DNA from: an uncultured Ruminococcus sp.
Lineage (GTDB): Bacteria; Bacillota; Clostridia; Oscillospirales; Ruminococcaceae
Direction of reading: 5' to 3'
Length of the DNA stretch: 9,976 nt
Assembly (NCBI RefSeq): GCF_946187255.1
Contig: NZ_CAMHRZ010000116.1
Coordinates: forward strand, 1 to 9,976
Position 1 is the stretch's first letter. The number at the start of each line of letters is the position of its first letter. This document shows, piece by piece, positions 5,744 through 9,976 of this stretch. The notes under the pieces are model-generated. The model ran no database searches and was not told the DNA's origin. It was given only the letters and a program-made list of their open reading frames with translations. The position numbers and the translations under genes are program-made.

Positions 5744-6217
5744 ATGATAAAGCTGTCATTTGATAAGATGATGGGTGATAATATAGAGGCGCTGACCTCA
5801 CAGCCTTTTTGCAAGGATAAGGAAATGCTCAAAAAGTTGGCGACAGAGCATAAGGGCGTGGTATTCGCACTGAACGACGGTGAAAAGTACAAGGCTGCCG
5901 CAGCGCTGGTCTTTGAGATGAACGATGAGGTACTCACCTGTGCACTGAGGAAGCTGTATCTTACGGGGCTGTCCTTTGATGATGCCGCCCGCACCGACGG
6001 CTGTGACGGCATGATGCTGGAGTACACCGCAGATCAGGCATTGTATATGGGATATGATCTACTGACAGTCAGGGTATCGCTCGCTGATGCAGGGATGCTC
6101 AGGTTTCTGAGCGCTCACGGCTTTGACAGGATAGTCAGGGTGGAGGAAAAGGATAACAACGTGGTATTGCAGCGTGACCTGAAAAGAAAGATCAGCTGCT
6201 GCGGCTTTTACGCATAG
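5744..6217 (+). CDS. GNAT-like protein, possible N-acetyltransferase
   Basis: This 157-residue protein is probably of the GNAT fold. The strongest sign is its C-terminal part, with ADAGMLRFLSAHGFDRIVRV followed by a hydrophobic strand ending in LQRDL, the usual last helix and strands of GNAT proteins. The middle holds a YTADQALYMGYDLLTVRV helix-strand pair. A clean acetyl-CoA loop (Q/R-x2-G-x-G/A) is not obvious, so it may be divergent or inactive. The start is ATG 5744, with GGGGTGA (5733-5739) four bases upstream; an in-frame TTG at 5726 would lie before this site. It is the first gene after the terminator at 5683-5716, and its stop codon lies within the AGGAGG of the next gene, which shows tight operon packing. 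The substrate is unknown. Confidence 0.7.
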   Translation: MIKLSFDKMMGDNIEALTSQPFCKDKEMLKKLATEHKGVVFALNDGEKYKAAAALVFEMNDEVLTCALRKLYLTGLSFDDAARTDGCDGMMLEYTADQALYMGYDLLTVRVSLADAGMLRFLSAHGFDRIVRVEEKDNNVVLQRDLKRKISCCGFYA

Positions 6218-6225
6218 GAGGAAAA

Positions 6226-6807
6226 ATGGAAGGACTCAATCTTATCGGCACACAGCCGTTTGAAACCAAAAGATGCAGGGTAAGACCCTTCAAGCTGGGA
6301 GACTCGCAGTACATATTTAAAAACTGGGCAGGGGATGAGAATGCGGCAAGGTACAGCACCCGTAACGCCCATAAAAGCGTGGAGGAAAGCACAGCTTACT
6401 GCATTGCGATGATGAAAGCGTCACGCAGTCTTGACAAATTCCACTGGATAATAGAACTGACCGAAACAGGCGAGCCTATCGGGGAAATAAACGTAGTGGA
6501 TGCGGATATTGAAAAGAGGGAAGCGAAGATAAACTATGCGCTGGGCGAGGAATGGCAGGGCAAGGGTATAATGACGGAAGCCTTTGAAGCTGTGCTTGCC
6601 TATCTTATCTTCGTTATCGGCTTTGATGCGGTCACAGCGGAATTTTTCACCGAAGATCCTATGGGCGGCAGTGTGATGGAAAGCTGCGGACTCAAGCATA
6701 TCGGGACTTCGCAGATCACCCTTGAACAGAAGGGCGGCATAACTGCGGAAATACAGGTCTACAGGATAACAAAGCCCGAGTGGTATGCAAAGAATATAAA
6801 AGTATAG
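6226..6807 (+). CDS. RimJ/RimL-type GNAT N-acetyltransferase
   Basis: This 193-residue protein transfers acetyl from acetyl-CoA, probably to a protein N-terminus or a small amine; the substrate is not evident. It shows the RimJ/RimL pattern: ETKRCRVRPFKLGDS near residues 13-27, the first strand-helix of these enzymes; IGEINVVDADI at about 85-95; EWQGKGIMTEAF at 109-120, which carries the acetyl-CoA pyrophosphate-binding loop QGKGIM (111-116); and GGSVMESCGLKHIG near 147-160. The start is ATG 6226. AGGAGG (6216-6221) overlaps the previous stop codon, leaving an 8-base gap. It sits between another GNAT-like gene and metA. Such enzymes are common in Firmicutes, and neighbourhood alone does not assign a target. 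Confidence 0.88.
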   Translation: MEGLNLIGTQPFETKRCRVRPFKLGDSQYIFKNWAGDENAARYSTRNAHKSVEESTAYCIAMMKASRSLDKFHWIIELTETGEPIGEINVVDADIEKREAKINYALGEEWQGKGIMTEAFEAVLAYLIFVIGFDAVTAEFFTEDPMGGSVMESCGLKHIGTSQITLEQKGGITAEIQVYRITKPEWYAKNIKV

Positions 6808-6819
6808 GGGGAGTAAACA

Positions 6820-7767
6820 ATGCCTATCAAGATACCCAACGATCTGCCTGCATTCAAGGCACTGGAAAAGGAAAGGATATTCGTTATACCCAATGACAGG
6901 GCTATGCACCAGGACATCCGCGCACTGAAGATAGCTATACTCAACCTGATGCCCGACAAGATCACCACCGAAACACAGCTGCTGAGACTTCTGAGCAACA
7001 CACCGCTGCACGTTGATATCGAGCTGATACAGATGAGCAGCCATGTGACAAAAAATACCTCTCAGGAGCACATGCTGGCGTTTTACAAGCCCTTCCCTGA
7101 GGTGATGGAGAACCGCTATGACGGTCTCATCATAACAGGTGCGCCCATAGAACAGCTGAGATACGAGGATGTGGACTACTGGCAGGAGTTCTGTCAGGTG
7201 CTGGAATGGTCGAGGACGAATGTGTATTCGACGATACATATATGCTGGGGTGCGCAGGCAGCGCTGTACTATCACTACGGCGTGCCGAAGTATCCTCTTG
7301 AAGCCAAGATGTTCGGCAATTTCAAGCACCATATCGAACACCCCGAGAGCATGATACTCAAAGGCTTCGGAGATGTGTTCCACTGTCCCCATTCAAGGCA
7401 TACAGAGGTAAGGCACGAGGATGTCATCAAAGTGCCTGAGCTGACTATACTGGCGGAGTCCTACGAAGCGGGCTTGCAGCTGATCTGTGACAGCAGTGAG
7501 AGACTTTTCTTCCAGCTGGGTCACTGGGAATATGACCGCGAAACGCTGGCTAAGGAGTATTTCAGAGATGTGCGCAAGGGTCTGGATATCAGAGTGCCCT
7601 ATAACTATTTCCCGGGAAATGACCCCGACCAGCAGCCCATATTCAACTGGAGCTGTTCGGCAAATCTTTTGTATTCCAACTGGCTGAATTACTGTGTATA
7701 TCAGAAAACACCATATGATCTTAACGATCTTGTCCCCATAACCGATGTGAGGAGCCATGATAACTGA
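6820..7767 (+). CDS. metA: Homoserine O-acyltransferase MetA, predicted acetyl-CoA specific
   Basis: This enzyme catalyses the first committed step of methionine synthesis by acylating the hydroxyl of homoserine. The 315 residues match the full family length. The catalytic residues are all present: Cys142 in ICWGAQA, and His235 and Glu237 in GHWEYD. Residue 111 is Glu, in GAPIEQL. In this family Glu111 goes with acetyl-CoA use (Bacillus type) and Gly111 with succinyl-CoA use (E. coli type), so the product is predicted to be O-acetylhomoserine, although homology searches often name the family succinyltransferase. The start is ATG 6820, with GGGGGAG (6807-6813) six bases upstream, 12 bases after the acetyltransferase gene. 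There is no room for its own S-box or T-box leader, so control must come from the operon promoter, possibly through the leader-peptide attenuator. Its stop overlaps the next start (TGATG). Confidence 0.96.
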   Translation: MPIKIPNDLPAFKALEKERIFVIPNDRAMHQDIRALKIAILNLMPDKITTETQLLRLLSNTPLHVDIELIQMSSHVTKNTSQEHMLAFYKPFPEVMENRYDGLIITGAPIEQLRYEDVDYWQEFCQVLEWSRTNVYSTIHICWGAQAALYYHYGVPKYPLEAKMFGNFKHHIEHPESMILKGFGDVFHCPHSRHTEVRHEDVIKVPELTILAESYEAGLQLICDSSERLFFQLGHWEYDRETLAKEYFRDVRKGLDIRVPYNYFPGNDPDQQPIFNWSCSANLLYSNWLNYCVYQKTPYDLNDLVPITDVRSHDN

Positions 7768-8450
7768 TGGGAAACCCCAGACATATCGCTGAGAACTTTA
7801 AGGTCGGCGCACTGCTAAGCCTGGTGGGAGGGTATCTTGATACCTATACCTATATATGCCGTGACGGAGTTTTCGCCAATGCCCAGACGGGCAATATCGT
7901 GCTTATGGGGCTTCGCCTGACGGACGGAGAATTTGCGGGAGCGGTGCATTACCTGATACCGATACTGTCATTCGTAATAGGCGTGATCGCGGTGGAGATG
8001 ATAAAGTCAAAATTCAATGACGACCCCAGAGTACACTGGCATCAGCTGACACTTACGGTAGAGATGGTCATACTGGCGGCGGTGGCGTTCATACCCGCGA
8101 GCAGGAACGACCTTGCAAACGTGCTAGTCTCGCTGACCTGTGCCATGCAGGTGGAGGGCTTTCGCAGGCTGAACGGAAATGCCTACGCCACAACCATGTG
8201 TACAGGCAATCTCCGCAGCGGCAGCGAGAGCCTGTTCGCTTATTTCAAGACAAAGGACGTTTCGCAGAAGAAGAAAGCCATTGAGTATTACAGTATCATA
8301 CTTATATTCATCATCGGTGCGGCTATCGGGGCTGTGGTAACAAGGCAGCTGGGCAGGAAAGCGGTGCTGGTCTGTCTTGCGGGACAGTTCGCGGCGCTGA
8401 TGATACTGAAAGCATACGAGGATACGAACGAGGTACCTGACGAGGAGTAG
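7767..8450 (+). CDS. DUF1275 / YoaK-family membrane protein
   Basis: This 227-residue integral membrane protein belongs to the YoaK/DUF1275 family, whose function is not firmly established. Hydrophobic segments lie at about 12-30, 58-78, 93-112, 116-130, 175-193 and 198-216, giving about six helices. Two related motifs, ANAQTGNIV (37-45) and TTMCTGNLR (142-150), suggest the internal two-fold repeat typical of the family. GGYLDTYTY near the start is also characteristic. ATG 7767 overlaps the metA stop by one base, and GAGGAG at 7749-7754 lies inside the end of metA. Co-translation with metA suggests, but does not show, a transport role linked to sulfur or amino-acid metabolism. The C-terminus ends in an acidic tail. 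Confidence 0.88.
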   Translation: MGNPRHIAENFKVGALLSLVGGYLDTYTYICRDGVFANAQTGNIVLMGLRLTDGEFAGAVHYLIPILSFVIGVIAVEMIKSKFNDDPRVHWHQLTLTVEMVILAAVAFIPASRNDLANVLVSLTCAMQVEGFRRLNGNAYATTMCTGNLRSGSESLFAYFKTKDVSQKKKAIEYYSIILIFIIGAAIGAVVTRQLGRKAVLVCLAGQFAALMILKAYEDTNEVPDEE

Positions 8451-8455
8451 ATACA

Positions 8456-9430
8456 GTGAAAGAGATCTCCGTTAAGGATATAAAGAATATCACCATAGGG
8501 CAGACAGAGGATGCTGCGGCAGGAACGGGATGTACCGTACTGGTGGGCAGGAACGGTATGCGTGCGGGACTTGATATACGCGGCGGCGGACCTGCTTCGC
8601 GGGAGGCTGCACTGCTTGACCCGCTGATGAGTGCAGAAACGATACACGCAGTGGTGCTTTCGGGCGGAAGTGCCTTCGGTCTCGGCGCGGCTGACGGCGT
8701 TATGCAGCTGCTGGAGGAACGCGGGATAGGCTTTCAGGTGGGCGAACACAGAGTACCTCTCGTGGTACAGTCGGATATTTTCGACCTTACGGTGGGTGAC
8801 GGCAAAGTCAGACCCGACAAGGCAATGGGCTATCAAGCTGCGCTGAGGGCGATGGATGCCCCGAATTACAGGGACGGCAACTACGGCGCTGGCTGCGGCG
8901 CTACCGTCGGGAAAATGGCAGGCATGGAGCGCTGTATGAAAACTGGTATAGGCAGCTATGCCGTAAGGATAGGCGAACTTGAGATAGGCGCGGTAGTGGT
9001 GCTCAATGCGGTGGGCGACGTGTTCGACCATAGCACCCGCAGGAAGATCGCGGGTATGCTCACACCCGATAAAAAAGACTTTGCGGATACGACAGAACTT
9101 ATAGTCCAAAATATCGTACCGCAGAAAACTAAGCCGGTCACCAACACCACCATTGGCGCAGTGCTGACAAATGCAGTCTTTGAAAAGTCAAAGCTGTGTA
9201 AGATAGCGGGCATGGCGCACGATGGCTACGCACGATGCATCGAGCCTGTGCATACCTCGATGGACGGGGACAGTATCTATGCACTGTCACTTGGTGAAGT
9301 GAGGGCGGATATAGATGCAGTGGGTACGATAGCGGCGAGAGTCATGAGTGAAGCGATTAAACGCGCGGTGTATTCAGCGGAGACCGCCTACGGTCATGTA
9401 TCGGCAAAAGAATTTCGCGGAAGCAAATGA
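8456..9430 (+). CDS. P1-family (DmpA-type) self-processing aminopeptidase
   Basis: This 324-residue protein is an N-terminal nucleophile hydrolase of the DmpA / L-aminopeptidase-D-esterase family (MEROPS S58). Such proteins cut themselves into two chains and then remove N-terminal residues from short peptides or amides. Diagnostic features are GRNGMRAGLDIRGGGPASRE (31-50), LSGGSAFGLGAADGV (68-82), GAGCGATVGKM (144-154) and the processing site NTTIGAVLTNA (230-240). By alignment with the DmpA Gly-Ser site, the nucleophile should be Thr232 after cleavage of the Thr231-Thr232 bond. The start is GTG 8456, with GAGGAG (8442-8447) eight bases upstream and a 5-base gap from the preceding gene. It has no signal peptide, so it is cytoplasmic. 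It is the last gene of the closely spaced set; no terminator is obvious after it. Confidence 0.92.
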   Translation: MKEISVKDIKNITIGQTEDAAAGTGCTVLVGRNGMRAGLDIRGGGPASREAALLDPLMSAETIHAVVLSGGSAFGLGAADGVMQLLEERGIGFQVGEHRVPLVVQSDIFDLTVGDGKVRPDKAMGYQAALRAMDAPNYRDGNYGAGCGATVGKMAGMERCMKTGIGSYAVRIGELEIGAVVVLNAVGDVFDHSTRRKIAGMLTPDKKDFADTTELIVQNIVPQKTKPVTNTTIGAVLTNAVFEKSKLCKIAGMAHDGYARCIEPVHTSMDGDSIYALSLGEVRADIDAVGTIAARVMSEAIKRAVYSAETAYGHVSAKEFRGSK

Positions 9431-9486
9431 GCGTACATAGCAAACCAAGCTATACTCATGAAAAGAGAAAAACAGGGGAGGAAACA

Positions 9487-9976
9487 ATGAAAAAAGAATA
9501 CCGCGAGGACTGCCCCGAATATCTGGAGGATTACCTGACATATCTGCAGCTTGTAAGAGCCAGAGGTGAGCGCACTGTGGATGCGTATTATATCGACCTG
9601 CGTACATTCCTGCGATTCCTCAGGATAGAAAATAACGATGTTGACCCCAATAAAACTCCTTTTGAAGAGATCAAGATCTCGGATGTGCCTTTTGAGTATG
9701 TGAAGTTCCTGCGGCTGATAGATGCATATAATTATCTGAAATGGCTGGCGGAGGAAAGGCAGAACTCAATTAAGACAAGGGCGCGGAAGACCTCCGCTTT
9801 AAAGCAGTTCTATTCCTATCTGCACCTCAAAAAGGGCGTGCTTGATAACGACCCGCTGACGCAGCTTGAACTCCCCAAACCGACTAAGTCTCTTCCCAAG
9901 TACCTCTCACTTGAAGACTCGCAGAAGCTGCTGTCTTCCATAGAGTCCGATCATTTTGAGCGGGATTACTGTATCA
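9487..9976 (+). CDS. XerC/XerD-type tyrosine recombinase, N-terminal part
   Basis: The frame opens at ATG 9487, with GGGGAGG (9475-9481) five bases upstream, and stays open for 163 codons to the window edge, so the gene is cut off. The visible part is the helical core-binding (SAM-like) domain: EYLEDYLTYLQLVRARGERT with YYIDLRTFLRFL at about 11-45, a helix-rich middle containing KTRARKTSALKQFYSYLH (97-113), then the hinge LPKPTKSLPKYLSLEDSQKL (129-148) that leads into the catalytic domain. The catalytic Arg-His-Arg-Tyr residues lie beyond the window, so activity and role (dimer resolution or element integration) cannot be judged. The 56-base gap after the peptidase gene has a small ATAGC/GCTAT hairpin (9437-9453) and no clear promoter. 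Confidence 0.88.
   Translation, partial: MKKEYREDCPEYLEDYLTYLQLVRARGERTVDAYYIDLRTFLRFLRIENNDVDPNKTPFEEIKISDVPFEYVKFLRLIDAYNYLKWLAEERQNSIKTRARKTSALKQFYSYLHLKKGVLDNDPLTQLELPKPTKSLPKYLSLEDSQKLLSSIESDHFERDYCI

Noticed and set aside
6808..6819. Search for an S-box or T-box leader before metA
   Set aside because: Only 12 bases separate metA from the upstream gene, and no such element is visible at 5550-5743 either.
6421..7392. Long minus-strand frame (323 codons) opposite the second GNAT gene and metA
   Set aside because: It is antisense to two well-supported genes, matches no family I recognise, and has no promoter or ribosome-binding site of note. Open antisense frames are expected from the codon bias of the + strand genes.

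Overview
The window reads as a chromosomal segment of an anaerobic Firmicute, most likely Ruminococcus or a close relative in the Oscillospiraceae. The basis is a C-terminal type I dockerin on the first gene (the attachment module of cellulosomes), strong Shine-Dalgarno sites, TTG and GTG starts, and Firmicute-type versions of exoA and metA. No mobile element, tRNA, rRNA or CRISPR array is visible. Every supported gene is on the + strand.

Layout. Bases 1-2084 hold a promoter, a short structured leader and a secreted peptidoglycan hydrolase (SH3, glucosaminidase, cadherin-like sandwich, dockerin), closed by a strong terminator. Bases 2104-3553 are a second independent unit: a 427-residue protein made of eight four-cysteine zinc ribbons joined by Pro/Ala/Val/Glu linkers, with its own promoter and terminator. 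A roughly 300-base non-coding stretch follows. A third promoter then drives exodeoxyribonuclease III (exoA), a calcineurin-like phosphoesterase and a translationally coupled 50-residue basic protein.

A fourth promoter at 5515 starts the most intriguing region. It first transcribes a 23-codon ORF with an excellent ribosome-binding site, then a terminator hairpin at 5683-5716, and only then a tightly packed gene set: a GNAT-like protein, a RimJ/RimL-type GNAT acetyltransferase, metA, a DUF1275/YoaK membrane protein and a P1-family (DmpA-type) aminopeptidase. The end of the small ORF is complementary to the left arm of the terminator. That is the arrangement of a leader-peptide attenuator. The peptide has Met at positions 1, 5 and 7 and the operon contains metA, so methionine-responsive attenuation is a testable hypothesis. 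The window ends inside a XerC/XerD-type tyrosine recombinase gene.

Three promoters have exact TTGACA and TATAAT boxes 17 bases apart, and the exoA promoter has TTGAAA with the same spacing and -10. Two of these promoters (147-175 and 3795-3823) coincide with the most upstream possible start of the following reading frame, so the true starts of the hydrolase (TTG 257) and exoA (TTG 3849) lie downstream. All functional statements are from reading motifs by eye; no database search or folding program was run.
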